From Bacillota bacterium (GTDB lineage: Bacteria > Bacillota > Clostridia > Lachnospirales > Lachnospiraceae), in assembly GCA_023450835.1 (NCBI GenBank), contig JAEXGM010000040.1:1-38624 (forward strand): a stretch of 38,624 bases of DNA, given 5' to 3'. This document shows positions 16,991 through 24,923 of the stretch, piece by piece. Numbering within the stretch: the stretch's first letter is position 1; each line of letters starts with the position of its first letter. The position numbers were made by a program, and so were the translations under genes. The notes beneath the pieces are model-generated. The model did no database searches. It saw only the letters and a list, made by a program, of their open reading frames with translations, and was not told the DNA's origin.

Positions 16991-17740
16991 TCATCCGAAA
17001 TGTCCGCTTACATAATCTAACGTCTTTTGCTCCTTGGGATTTACAAAGATATTCTCCGTAGTGTCATACTCAACTAAATCTCCCATAAGGAAAAACGCTG
17101 TTCTATCTGCAATACGGGATGCCTGCTGCATGTTATGAGTTACAATAACAACAGTAAAGGTCTTTTTAAGTTCTCCCATTAAATCTTCAATCTTATAAGT
17201 AGATATGGGGTCAAGGGCACTGGTCGCTTCGTCCATCAGTATTACTTCCGGATTCAGTGCTATGGTCCTGGCAATACAAAGGCGCTGCTGCTGACCTCCC
17301 GAAAGAGAGAGCGCACTCTTTCCTAAACGGTCCTTCACCTCATCCCATAGAGCAGCCGCCTTTAAACTGCTTTCTACGATATCATCCAATTCTTTTTTCT
17401 TCTTCCCATGATACTTCGGTGCATAGGCTATATTATCGTATATGCTCATAGGAAATGGATTTGGCTTTTGAAATACCATGCCTATCTTCTTGCGGATTAG
17501 CATGGGATCGATTTTGCTGCCATAAATATTAATATCATCATAAATGACTTCCCCTGTGATTCTACAGCCCGGTATAGTGTCATTCATACGGTTCAGAGTC
17601 TTTAAAAATGTAGTCTTCCCGCAGCCGGAAGGACCAATTAACGCTGTAATTTTATTTTTCTCAATATCCATATTGATATTGTTGATAGCCTGTTTTTCTC
17701 CATAATAAAGGTTTAAATCCTTTGTCGTAATAATACCCAT
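16991..17740 (-). CDS. pstB: Phosphate ABC transporter ATP-binding protein
   Basis: This 249-residue ATPase has Walker A GPSGCGKTT (36-44), signature LSLSGGQQQRL, Walker B VILMDEATSALD and the switch histidine in VIVTHNMQQA. The N-terminal LNLYYGEKQAI and the RMND block after Walker A are characteristic of PstB rather than of other ABC ATPases. It powers high-affinity phosphate uptake through PstCA. Its ATG overlaps the pstA stop by 1 bp. It is the last gene of the operon. No phoU follows, although phoU usually closes pst operons in clostridia. Confidence 0.97.
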   Translation of the reverse strand: MGIITTKDLNLYYGEKQAINNINMDIEKNKITALIGPSGCGKTTFLKTLNRMNDTIPGCRITGEVIYDDINIYGSKIDPMLIRKKIGMVFQKPNPFPMSIYDNIAYAPKYHGKKKKELDDIVESSLKAAALWDEVKDRLGKSALSLSGGQQQRLCIARTIALNPEVILMDEATSALDPISTYKIEDLMGELKKTFTVVIVTHNMQQASRIADRTAFFLMGDLVEYDTTENIFVNPKEQKTLDYVSGHFG

Positions 17741-18621
17741 CAGTTGACACTCACCTTCTTCTTAAATATGCTTGCAATAATATTGGCGGACAGATTAATG
17801 ATAAATACCAGAATCATTAATACCGCAGCCATCGCATAAGGCACCCAGTCAGGGGACCCGCCTTCTGTCGCATACAGATAAAGCTGTACCGTAAGACCTG
17901 CTCCCGGTTCTGTTATATGCTTTATCGCATTTGCCGGCATGGTATAATCAACACCTGCCGTATAGAGGAGAGCTGCCGACTCACTGACAATACGCCCAAT
18001 ACTTAAGATAATAGCCACCACAATACCCGGAAGGGCACAGGGAAGCAGTACCGTCCTGATAATATGAAGCTTGGAGGCTCCCAGGGCAAAGGCCGCTTCA
18101 CGGTAAGAAGGATTGACCTGCATCAAAGACTCTTCCGTGGTGCGGATCATAGTAGGAAGAACAATTAACGTACAGGTAAGCGCACCTGCTATCATAGAAC
18201 CGCCGCTGCTTCCGGCCTTCAGGGCATTTATAAAAAATGCCAGCCCAAACAGGCCATATACGATAGAAGGGATACCCGCAAGAATCTCTATGGAGAAGCG
18301 GATAGCTGCAATGATCTTACCTGGTTTTGAATATTCGGCAAGGTATATGGCCGTTCCTATACCAAGGGGTATGGACACAATAAGGGACAGCAGCACAATA
18401 TAGAGAGTATTGATAATCATTGGCGCAATACCGTAGGTCTCATCCAGACGGGAAGGCGCTTTTGATAAGAAATCCCAGTTAATATAGGGAAGCCCTTTTA
18501 CAATCAGGAACCCAATAATAGAAACAACCAAAATAACCACAATCGCAGTTACTGCGTAAATCAAGGCCCGTATTGCCAAACTTCCCGGCCTTATCCGTTT
18601 TTCATAGGTAGTATTAGCCAT
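17740..18621 (-). CDS. pstA: Phosphate ABC transporter permease PstA
   Basis: The 293-residue membrane protein has about six transmembrane helices. The cytoplasmic EAA loop is NPSYREAAFALGASKLHIIR, and the IPLGIGTAIYLAEYS segment is typical of PstA. It pairs with PstC to form the phosphate channel. It overlaps pstC by 8 bp and pstB by 1 bp, showing tight translational coupling. Length and motifs are normal for the family. Confidence 0.95.
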   Translation of the reverse strand: MANTTYEKRIRPGSLAIRALIYAVTAIVVILVVSIIGFLIVKGLPYINWDFLSKAPSRLDETYGIAPMIINTLYIVLLSLIVSIPLGIGTAIYLAEYSKPGKIIAAIRFSIEILAGIPSIVYGLFGLAFFINALKAGSSGGSMIAGALTCTLIVLPTMIRTTEESLMQVNPSYREAAFALGASKLHIIRTVLLPCALPGIVVAIILSIGRIVSESAALLYTAGVDYTMPANAIKHITEPGAGLTVQLYLYATEGGSPDWVPYAMAAVLMILVFIINLSANIIASIFKKKVSVN

Positions 18622-19492
18622 TTACCGCACCAGCCTTTTTTATAAAGATATGGAATATTGAATTGATAATAAAAACAAATACAAAAAGAACCAAACCGAT
18701 TCCAATCAATACACCTCTGGTTTGTTCCGTGGCATAGGACATTTCTGTTACGATCGCAGTTGTAAGAAAGCGTACCGGTTTTAGCATAGACGGCATCTGG
18801 GGTATATTTCCGGCCACCATCATAACTGCCATAGTCTCGCCAATAGCCCTTCCGACACCAAGTAACACCGCAGCCATAATACCTGATTTTGCAGCCGGTA
18901 AGATAACTGTAAACAATGCATATTCCTTACGGACACCTAAGGCATAAGCCGCCTCCAGATACCCTTTGTCAACAGCGTTGATACTCGTCTCGCTTACGCT
19001 TATAATTGTGGGAAGCGTCATAATAATCAGGACTATAACCGATGAAAACATCGTTAAGCCGGAGGATAAGTCAAACATTTTCTGAACCAGGGGAACTATA
19101 AAAATAATTCCGAGGAATCCGTAAATAACCGACGGGATTCCTGCCAGCAAGCTGATGATCATTCTTATAATTGAGCCTAATCTCTTAGGCATAAGCTGCC
19201 CGATTGCAATGGCTACCAGAATAGATATAGGAACTGCTATAAGGATTGTAAAAAAAGTGGAATAGAAAGAAGATAATATGAAGGCCAGTATACCATACTG
19301 AGGCGGTTCATTTGCAGAATTCCAGACTTTCCCCAACAGGAATTCTTTAAGACCTACCCTGGCAATACTCGGCCCTCCATTTACTACCATGAATACTCCG
19401 ATTAAAACGACTGATAAAACAGTAATGAAAGCAAAGAAAAAGACAATTGCTTTAAAAATACTGTTATACAAATAAACTTTCTGCGTCTTCAT
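18614..19492 (-). CDS. pstC: Phosphate ABC transporter permease PstC
   Basis: This 292-residue permease has about six transmembrane helices and the family loop YLEAAYALGVRKEYALFTVI (about residues 174-193). The conserved GVGRAIGETMAVMMVAGN block lines the phosphate path in PstC. ATG 19492 follows AAAGGAG. It lies 84 bp after pstS with a strong hairpin between them, which probably lowers permease output relative to the binding protein. It overlaps pstA. Confidence 0.95.
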   Translation of the reverse strand: MKTQKVYLYNSIFKAIVFFFAFITVLSVVLIGVFMVVNGGPSIARVGLKEFLLGKVWNSANEPPQYGILAFILSSFYSTFFTILIAVPISILVAIAIGQLMPKRLGSIIRMIISLLAGIPSVIYGFLGIIFIVPLVQKMFDLSSGLTMFSSVIVLIIMTLPTIISVSETSINAVDKGYLEAAYALGVRKEYALFTVILPAAKSGIMAAVLLGVGRAIGETMAVMMVAGNIPQMPSMLKPVRFLTTAIVTEMSYATEQTRGVLIGIGLVLFVFVFIINSIFHIFIKKAGAVNG

Positions 19493-19506
19493 TCTTCTCC
19501 TTTAAA

Positions 19507-19544
19507 CTGACATTGCCACTGCAAGATGCAGTGACAATCATCAG
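19507..19544 (-). promoter_or_regulatory. Intercistronic hairpin between pstS and pstC
   Basis: On the minus strand CTGATGATTGTCACTGCA (19544-19527) pairs with TGCAGTGGCAATGTCAG (19523-19507), with one bulge and one mismatch and a 3-nt loop. No U tract follows; the pstC ribosome site follows directly. This is a typical partial-stop or RNA-stabilising hairpin giving more binding protein than permease. Confidence 0.65.
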
Positions 19545-19576
19545 TTGTATTTATTTTAGCTGCCTGTCTATTCCAA

Positions 19577-20962
19577 TTATTTGGTTACAGTTACTTCGCA
19601 AACTGCTGTCTTCTTGCCGCTTACTGTAGTAACAGTAATCTTAACCTTACCGGCTTTCTTGCCTGTAACAACACCGGTTAAAGATACGGTAGCTACAGAA
19701 GGATTAGAAGAAGTCCAGGTTACTGTTTTGTTGGTGGCTGTGGAAGGACTGACAGTTGTCTTTAATGCAACAGTTTTTCCAACCTTAACATCTGCTTTGG
19801 TCTTGTTTAACTTAACTCCTGCTACAGGATTTTCTACCGTAACAAGGCAAGTTTTACTGATGTTTGTTCCGTCTGTTGTCTTTACGGTAACAACTGCGGT
19901 TCCAACTTTGATACCTTTTACCACACCGGTGGAAGAAACGGTAGCCACTTTCGTGTTGGAAGAAGTGTATGTAACTTTTTTGTTTTCTGTATCAGCAGGT
20001 GCAACATTTGCAATGATTGTACCGGTGGAGCCGGGCTTTACGCTAAGAGTAGCACTGCTTAAAGTGATGCCTGTTGCCTTTACTCTTACAAGGTTGTTCT
20101 TAACAAATCCCATCTTATCAATGATGTTCTGTCCGTCTGCGCTGGAGATGAAATCTAAGAAGGCCTGAGCTGCAGGAGTAATTGTCTTTGTTTTATTGTA
20201 AACTAGTAAGAAGGGTCTTTTGATTGCATATGTACCATCAGCTACGGTATATTTGGAAGGTTCAACGCCTTCAACCTTTAATGCCTTTACTTTAGATTCA
20301 TCCATATCGCCAAGAGACATATATCCGATAGCGCCGGAGTTGTTCTGAACGGAAGTCTGCATAACACCTGTACTTGCAAGAGAACCGTCTAAGTTAACAT
20401 CATAACCGCTGGGAAGTGCTGTGCCAAAGTCTACCTTGAAGAAATCTTCAAAACAGCTTCTTGTACCGGAGCCTGCTTCACGGCCAAAAGGAGCAACTTT
20501 AACGCTTGTTGCAAAAGAACCTGTAATCTGATTCCAGTTAAGAGAAGAAGAATCTCTTGTGTAGATCTTGTAAAGCTGTGCGGGAGAAATTTCGTCAATA
20601 GGGTTTTTCTTATTAACAACTACTGCAAGTCCATCTAAACAAATCTGAATCTTATTTAATACGGTTGCTTCATCGGATGTAAGATTTCTGCTGGACATAC
20701 CGAAATCAACAGTAGTGCTGGCACTTTTTGCATCTGAGATACCTGCGCCGGAACCGGTAACGTTCTGCTCTACAATTTTAATGTTCGGGTTTTTTTTCAT
20801 AAAGGCTTCGCCAAGAGCCTGGATAAGCGGATTCACGGAAGTCGAACCTGAAAATACGACTGTTCCACTGGCAGTTGATGCTGCTGATACCGGAGTGGTA
20901 GGATAATAGAATACTGAAAGAGCTAATACGAAAGATAAAACAGCTGATACAAACTTCTTCAT
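19577..20962 (-). CDS. pstS: Phosphate-binding protein PstS with two C-terminal Big_2 domains
   Basis: The 461-residue secreted protein has a signal peptide (about 1-28, ending PVSAAS) with no lipobox cysteine, unlike most Gram-positive PstS. Residues about 31-293 form the phosphate-binding domain, with SGSTSV (38-43), VTGSGAG (68-74) and GREAGSGTR (160-168) lining the ligand site. Two Big_2 immunoglobulin-like repeats follow (about 295-377 and 379-461), each with a TYTSSN or TWTSSN, VATVS, TGVVxG motif. The Big_2 pair probably holds the protein at the cell wall instead of a lipid anchor. It starts the pst operon, ATG 20962 after AAGGAG, behind Pho-box-like repeats. The PstS role is firm. The anchoring role is inference. 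Confidence 0.92.
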   Translation of the reverse strand: MKKFVSAVLSFVLALSVFYYPTTPVSAASTASGTVVFSGSTSVNPLIQALGEAFMKKNPNIKIVEQNVTGSGAGISDAKSASTTVDFGMSSRNLTSDEATVLNKIQICLDGLAVVVNKKNPIDEISPAQLYKIYTRDSSSLNWNQITGSFATSVKVAPFGREAGSGTRSCFEDFFKVDFGTALPSGYDVNLDGSLASTGVMQTSVQNNSGAIGYMSLGDMDESKVKALKVEGVEPSKYTVADGTYAIKRPFLLVYNKTKTITPAAQAFLDFISSADGQNIIDKMGFVKNNLVRVKATGITLSSATLSVKPGSTGTIIANVAPADTENKKVTYTSSNTKVATVSSTGVVKGIKVGTAVVTVKTTDGTNISKTCLVTVENPVAGVKLNKTKADVKVGKTVALKTTVSPSTATNKTVTWTSSNPSVATVSLTGVVTGKKAGKVKITVTTVSGKKTAVCEVTVTK

Positions 20963-21016
20963 AATACTTCTCCTTACTTTGTTTTAATTTATATTTTGTA
21001 TATCGCTTACAGACAT

Positions 21017-21091
21017 ACTATAGTCTCTCAAAGTAAAGTTAGATACCATGAATTGTAAAAAATGGAATTCAGTGTGTAAAGCATTTGTTAA
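21017..21091 (-). promoter_or_regulatory. pst operon promoter with Pho-box-like repeats
   Basis: On the minus strand TTAACA (21091-21086), TTTACA (21080-21075) and TTACAA (21058-21053) lie at 0, 11 and 33 bp. This is the 11-bp phase of PhoP/PhoB binding repeats, with a degenerate unit at 22. A -10-like TATAGT lies at 21022-21017, and there is no good -35, as in activated promoters. Phosphate-starvation control is expected for pst operons but is not proven here. Confidence 0.6.
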
Positions 21092-21129
21092 TTTTTTCTC
21101 TGGTAGATCCATCCATCTAATAATCTCTT

Positions 21130-21585
21130 TTATTTTAACTCATCTACCCAGATACCATCTGCCTTGTGCCAATAATATTCACTGATATCCTCCTCTAAAA
21201 ATACCCGCAGCATCTTATCCATTCCTTCTGCCATCCTCTTGTCCTTTAGCTCCTCCAAACCGGTCCAATAGACCTTCCCTTCCTCCGACGAAGTAACTTC
21301 CCCGGTGAATTTATCTGTCTTATAAAACAATACGACATAACGGGTGCTATCTTCTGTCATGAACTGCTTTATCCCGCACATTCTGGGAGAGGATATCCTC
21401 AGACCTGTCTCTTCGTATACTTCTCTTATCACGGAAGCTGTAAAAGATTCCTCCCTTTCAACATGCCCTCCCGGAAAGGTAACTCCTCCCCACTCCTTAT
21501 CTGCCCTATCCAGAACCAATACCTTTCCTTCGTTATCATATATCATGCACATATTTGTAAATATGGCCTTTTCACTTCTGTCCAT
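21130..21585 (-). CDS. NUDIX hydrolase, MutT/8-oxo-dGTPase-like
   Basis: ATG 21585 (151 residues) is chosen because AGGAGG lies nine bases before it. That ribosome site sits inside a longer frame starting at 21603, so the longer start is unlikely. The NUDIX box is complete: GGHVEREESF, then five residues to REVYEETGL, matching G-x5-E-x7-REUxEExGU. The protein starts MDRSEKAIFTNMCMIYDNEG, and the W-x-GLEEL stretch follows the box at the usual distance. Proteins like this cleave nucleoside diphosphate linked compounds, often oxidised dNTPs. The real substrate cannot be read. It is a single gene between the pst and channel genes. Confidence 0.88.
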   Translation of the reverse strand: MDRSEKAIFTNMCMIYDNEGKVLVLDRADKEWGGVTFPGGHVEREESFTASVIREVYEETGLRISSPRMCGIKQFMTEDSTRYVVLFYKTDKFTGEVTSSEEGKVYWTGLEELKDKRMAEGMDKMLRVFLEEDISEYYWHKADGIWVDELK

Positions 21586-21785
21586 CTTTTCCTTCCTCCT
21601 CATTTGTAATCCAATATTAGTCTATTGCTTTAAATATTCTTTCCATATTAATATATTACCATGGCTTACACCGCCTCTTTCCCGTGCCAATATTATAGTT
21701 CAACTGTTTTATTAATTCCAGCTTATGTAAATACACTTAACTGTTTTTTGATATACAGCTACATATTAACCTAGCATCTCTATAA

Positions 21786-21874
21786 TAAAAAGGGAAGCTC
21801 GAACTGATATGTCCTTCCAAGCAGACATGGCAAATAACCAGATCAACTTTGATGGGATATCATCTCTTGCTCCC
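21786..21874 (-). terminator. Probable structured terminator after the potassium channel gene
   Basis: On the minus strand GGGAGC (21874-21869) pairs with GCTTCCC at the far end with one bulge. An inner TGATAT/ATATCA stem and a loop of about 40 nt lie between. A TTTTTATT tract follows at about 21791. The structure is larger than a normal terminator but lies directly after the channel stop codon. Confidence 0.5.
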
Positions 21875-21880
21875 TATTTT

Positions 21881-22735
21881 TTATTTATTCATTGTTTTTA
21901 ATATCTTGCAGATAGAGTCAATTTCCTCATCAGACAGACTCGAAATATTGTCAATTCGCCCTTTTATCATTTCGAGGGTTTCTTCCCTGACACCTTTACT
22001 TTTGCTGTTGGCTTTCAGGAAATAACTGGTGATGGTACTGGTGATGGAACCGATTAATCCAATACCAAATATCATCAGAACAGCCGCTATGATTCTGCCC
22101 AGATCGGTTCTGGGAGATAAATCACCGTATCCCACTGTTGTTGCCGTCACGAATGCCCACCACAGACCATCCTCAAAGGACATCTTTTCCGTATACATAA
22201 TGCCAAGGGCACCCAGGAAAATAGCCAAGGCTGTCAATAGAATCACATTCTTAAGCCCATTGGTATTAATAAACACCTTCACTTTTCGAAAGGCTTTTCG
22301 CGGAAATGCTCCCACAATGCTAAGGCTTAACAGCTTTGCCAAAGAGGTGGCACGGAATATACGAAAAGCGGAATGAAAAGGAATAATTGCAATCAGGTGA
22401 AATATGTTCTCACGAAAAAACACTTTTTTATTCTTGGCAAGAACCAGCCGAATTACGTAATCAACTGTTAAAATACCAAGAATCCCCCAATCCAATATGT
22501 GTTGCCAGTAGGATAATCCCCTTGTTATATCAATAACTGCCAGTCCGGTTCCAACTAATGCAAGGACGCAGATAAAATATTCATAGATTAATCTTCTTTT
22601 CTTCTTGTTTCTTCTTTTGCTCTTACTAGAATTGCTTTTGCTGTTACTCTTTTTATCATTTACAATTACAGGTTTTATCGGTGAATTCTTCCCTGTCGCC
22701 TGCTCACCTACAATACCCTTTTTCTCCAAAGGCAT
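21881..22735 (-). CDS. Six-helix potassium channel (Kv-like)
   Basis: The 284-residue protein has a Lys/Ser-rich cytoplasmic N-terminus (about 1-48). Helices follow at about 51-70, 80-99, 110-121, 130-147, 162-181 and 215-238. A pore loop WWAFVTATTVGYGDLSP carries the potassium filter TVGYGD at 200-205. The layout is that of a voltage-gated-type tetrameric channel. The S4-like segment (FRIFRATSLAKLLSL) has only a few basic residues, so strong voltage sensing is uncertain. A short C-terminal helix (250-284) follows. ATG 22735 lies 70 bp after a good promoter, and the gene stands alone. Role: potassium conductance and membrane potential. Confidence 0.9.
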   Translation of the reverse strand: MPLEKKGIVGEQATGKNSPIKPVIVNDKKSNSKSNSSKSKRRNKKKRRLIYEYFICVLALVGTGLAVIDITRGLSYWQHILDWGILGILTVDYVIRLVLAKNKKVFFRENIFHLIAIIPFHSAFRIFRATSLAKLLSLSIVGAFPRKAFRKVKVFINTNGLKNVILLTALAIFLGALGIMYTEKMSFEDGLWWAFVTATTVGYGDLSPRTDLGRIIAAVLMIFGIGLIGSITSTITSYFLKANSKSKGVREETLEMIKGRIDNISSLSDEEIDSICKILKTMNK

Positions 22736-22804
22736 TCCCCCTTACCAAGAATTTTAAGAGAACCTTCAGGCTGATTAGCAAGTCCAAACGAACTCTTTGC
22801 CTAT

Positions 22805-22832
22805 ATTATAAATCCTAATTTAACTCTGTCAA
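22805..22832 (-). promoter_or_regulatory. Sigma-A promoter of the potassium channel gene
   Basis: The minus strand shows consensus -35 TTGACA (22832-22827), a 16-bp spacer and consensus -10 TATAAT (22810-22805), about 70 bp before the channel start codon. Both hexamers are perfect, so expression is probably strong and constitutive. Confidence 0.8.
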
Positions 22833-22859
22833 GGGAGGAGGAGGCCTTGTACCTCAATC

Positions 22860-23651
22860 TTAAATTAATCTTAATTTATCGAAGGCGTGATAGATTCCAT
22901 CCTTCGCAATATGCTCCGTAACAAAGGTAGCTTTCTCTTTGACCTTTTCCACAGCGTTTCCCATAGCCACACTAATATTGCAAAATTCAAGCATCTCAAT
23001 ATCATTGGCTCCGTCACCAACTCCAATCGTATCCTCCTGCCGTAAGTTATAATGGTCAAGAATCTTTTGGATTCCACTTGCTTTATTCAGTGAGGTCTGC
23101 ATAATCTCTCCGCCATACCCCAGGAAGCGATAGCTCATGGGTACCAGCTGAAAGTCCCCCCCAAGCTTTTTCTCCAGCTCTTCAATGGAATAATCCGATT
23201 GAAAAACAACAATCTTATCGACCTGATTCATGGAAGCCGGAAGTTCGTCAGGAAAAGCAGCTTTTGTTTTCAAAAGCCGTCCTACCTTTTCCTTATACTC
23301 AGGCGTCATATTTCCATGGATAAATGCTCCTTCTACTGTTTCCAATGCGAATATGGAGTTGCTGTTCAAAAGAAGCTCCACTGTTTTCTTACATAGTGTT
23401 TCCTCAAAGGAACTGTGAAATATCATCTTTCCATCACATATTACATTAGCTCCCGCTGCAAATACGCCTTCCAAAAGTCCCATATCTAATATCTGTGAAT
23501 CCACAAAACACTGTTGTCTGCCTGTACACAAAAATAACTTATGTCCATTGGCATAAGCTCTTTTAATTGCTTCTCTGGTAGAAGGGTACACGATTTCACC
23601 ACCGTCCAGAAGCGTTCCGTCGATATCCAAAAAAATCATTTTTTCTTTCAC
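22860..23651 (-). CDS. Cof-type HAD phosphatase
   Basis: The 263-residue haloacid-dehalogenase-superfamily hydrolase has motif I FLDIDGTLLDGGE (nucleophile Asp near residue 8, acid/base two residues on). Motif II is in LCTGRQ, a conserved Lys lies near 195, and motif IV is GVGDGANDIEML. The C2-type cap places it in the Cof/YbjI group that removes phosphate from sugar phosphates or flavin and pyridoxal phosphates. The GTG start at 23651 follows GGAGG at seven bases. It begins 52 bp after the GH18 gene on the same strand and is probably co-transcribed, so a role in dephosphorylating amino-sugar or mannose phosphates is possible but unproven. Confidence 0.88.
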   Translation of the reverse strand: MKEKMIFLDIDGTLLDGGEIVYPSTREAIKRAYANGHKLFLCTGRQQCFVDSQILDMGLLEGVFAAGANVICDGKMIFHSSFEETLCKKTVELLLNSNSIFALETVEGAFIHGNMTPEYKEKVGRLLKTKAAFPDELPASMNQVDKIVVFQSDYSIEELEKKLGGDFQLVPMSYRFLGYGGEIMQTSLNKASGIQKILDHYNLRQEDTIGVGDGANDIEMLEFCNISVAMGNAVEKVKEKATFVTEHIAKDGIYHAFDKLRLI

Positions 23652-23703
23652 TTTGAGTCCTCCAAGTCAGCCCCGTTGTCCGCAAAACACCATAATTCCA
23701 CTC

Positions 23704-24747
23704 CTACCTGATATTGTACACCGAAGTTTTCGCTGTGTCCAGATGCTTCCTTATCCATCCTGTCAGCGTATGGGTCTTATCACAGCCATATTCCCAGTAC
23801 ATCATCCCAAACAAATCCTTCTCCCTTACATATTCAGCTTTTCTTTTTAAGGATTCCCTGTCATCATAACTTATAAAAGTTTCTCCGTTAAACAGGTAAG
23901 GTGCTTTTGCTTCATCATCCCAGTACCGGACATAGCCGTTTTTATTAATATAATCCTGCACAAGGATGTGATAAGCCGGTCCGTACCCGCCTGTGGTTCC
24001 TGCCATTTGATGCAGCCCATGTTCTATATCAGGCACAGACCTCCATTCCCTGGAGTAAAAGGCCCCGCCGATTACCAGTTTCTCCTTTGGCACTCCGGCA
24101 CGGATAAAACATTCCACGGCTTTATCCGCACTGGCCGGAAACAAATCCCTTCTATTGGAATAGAGACTGGTATGATGACCGGTAAAAGTCTGAAAACCTC
24201 CTTTTAAATCATAAGTCATCAGTTGGACATAATCCAGATACTTCTGCACCTTATCCATCTCGGTACAGGAGGTAAAATAATCGTCTCCTCCTGCTGCAAT
24301 GGTCAACAAATAGTGTTTTCCTCCTGCCCCATCCAAAGTCTTTCTTAAGGTCTCTATCAAGAAGGTGAAATTTTCCCTGTCTTTTTCGCTTCCGTCAATT
24401 CCCGCAACCCGAAAGCAGGGATATTCCCAGTCAATATCTATTCCATCCAAATCATATTCTTTCATAATATCTGCGGCGGAGACAGCCAGCCGCTTTCTGT
24501 TTTCCTCTGTCATAGCGGCTTCTGAAAAGCCTGCGGCACTCCAGCCTCCTATGGACAGAAGAATTTTAATACCTGGATTCCGGAATTTCATCTGCGATAA
24601 AACTCCTTTGCACTCCGGATGGTTCCATTCCGCCCGTCCCTGCCGGATACGACCAAAAGCTATATTGACTACATCCAGATTATTTATATCTTCCACGGTC
24701 ACCTCTCTTAAATCCCCGGTGCCGACATATCCGATTAATTTACCCAT
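23704..24747 (-). CDS. Intracellular GH18 glycoside hydrolase (chitinase-like)
   Basis: The 347-residue protein is a bare GH18 barrel: strand 1 KLIGYVGT, SIGGWS (about 65-70), catalytic DGIDIDWE (101-108, acid Glu108) and QLMTYDLKGG (175-184). It ends MMYWEYGCD near strand 8. It has no signal peptide and no binding module, so it acts in the cytoplasm on short oligosaccharides with a GlcNAc-beta-1,4-GlcNAc bond. Family substrates are chito-oligosaccharides or the chitobiose core of N-glycans. Standing next to GH130 and GH29 genes, the N-glycan core is attractive. It lies past the terminator of that operon, 176 bp from the GH130 start region, so it may have its own promoter. The HAD gene follows. 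Confidence 0.88.
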   Translation of the reverse strand: MGKLIGYVGTGDLREVTVEDINNLDVVNIAFGRIRQGRAEWNHPECKGVLSQMKFRNPGIKILLSIGGWSAAGFSEAAMTEENRKRLAVSAADIMKEYDLDGIDIDWEYPCFRVAGIDGSEKDRENFTFLIETLRKTLDGAGGKHYLLTIAAGGDDYFTSCTEMDKVQKYLDYVQLMTYDLKGGFQTFTGHHTSLYSNRRDLFPASADKAVECFIRAGVPKEKLVIGGAFYSREWRSVPDIEHGLHQMAGTTGGYGPAYHILVQDYINKNGYVRYWDDEAKAPYLFNGETFISYDDRESLKRKAEYVREKDLFGMMYWEYGCDKTHTLTGWIRKHLDTAKTSVYNIR

Positions 24748-24866
24748 TATTTCTTCCCTTTTCCTCCCCTGTTTCCCGTCTTTCCACCTTGTTGAAATAT
24801 ACTAAATGTTACCATTCTTCTGCCATTTTCACAACATAATTCCGCCTGCCGGAATTCTTGTCTGAA

Positions 24867-24905
24867 ATAAAAAACGGACTGCTGGCATTAAACCATCAGC
24901 CCGTT
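24867..24905 (-). terminator. Terminator of the fucosidase / GH130 operon
   Basis: On the minus strand AACGGGCTGATGG (24905-24893) pairs with CCAGCAGTCCGTT (24885-24873) with two mismatches across a 7-nt loop, followed by TTTTATTTC. It lies 18 bp after the GH130 stop codon and separates that operon from the GH18 gene. Confidence 0.82.
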
Positions 24906-24923
24906 AATGCGGTATGTTTTATA

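Noticed and set aside
19581..20168. 195-codon plus-strand frame rich in Val/Thr opposite pstS
   Set aside because: It mirrors the repetitive Big_2 coding sequence on the other strand and has no independent start signal or family features.
22736..22859. Short GAGG/CCTC inverted repeat near 22838 as a terminator of the HAD gene
   Set aside because: The stem is only four base pairs and overlaps the region just upstream of the channel -35. No T run follows it on the minus strand.
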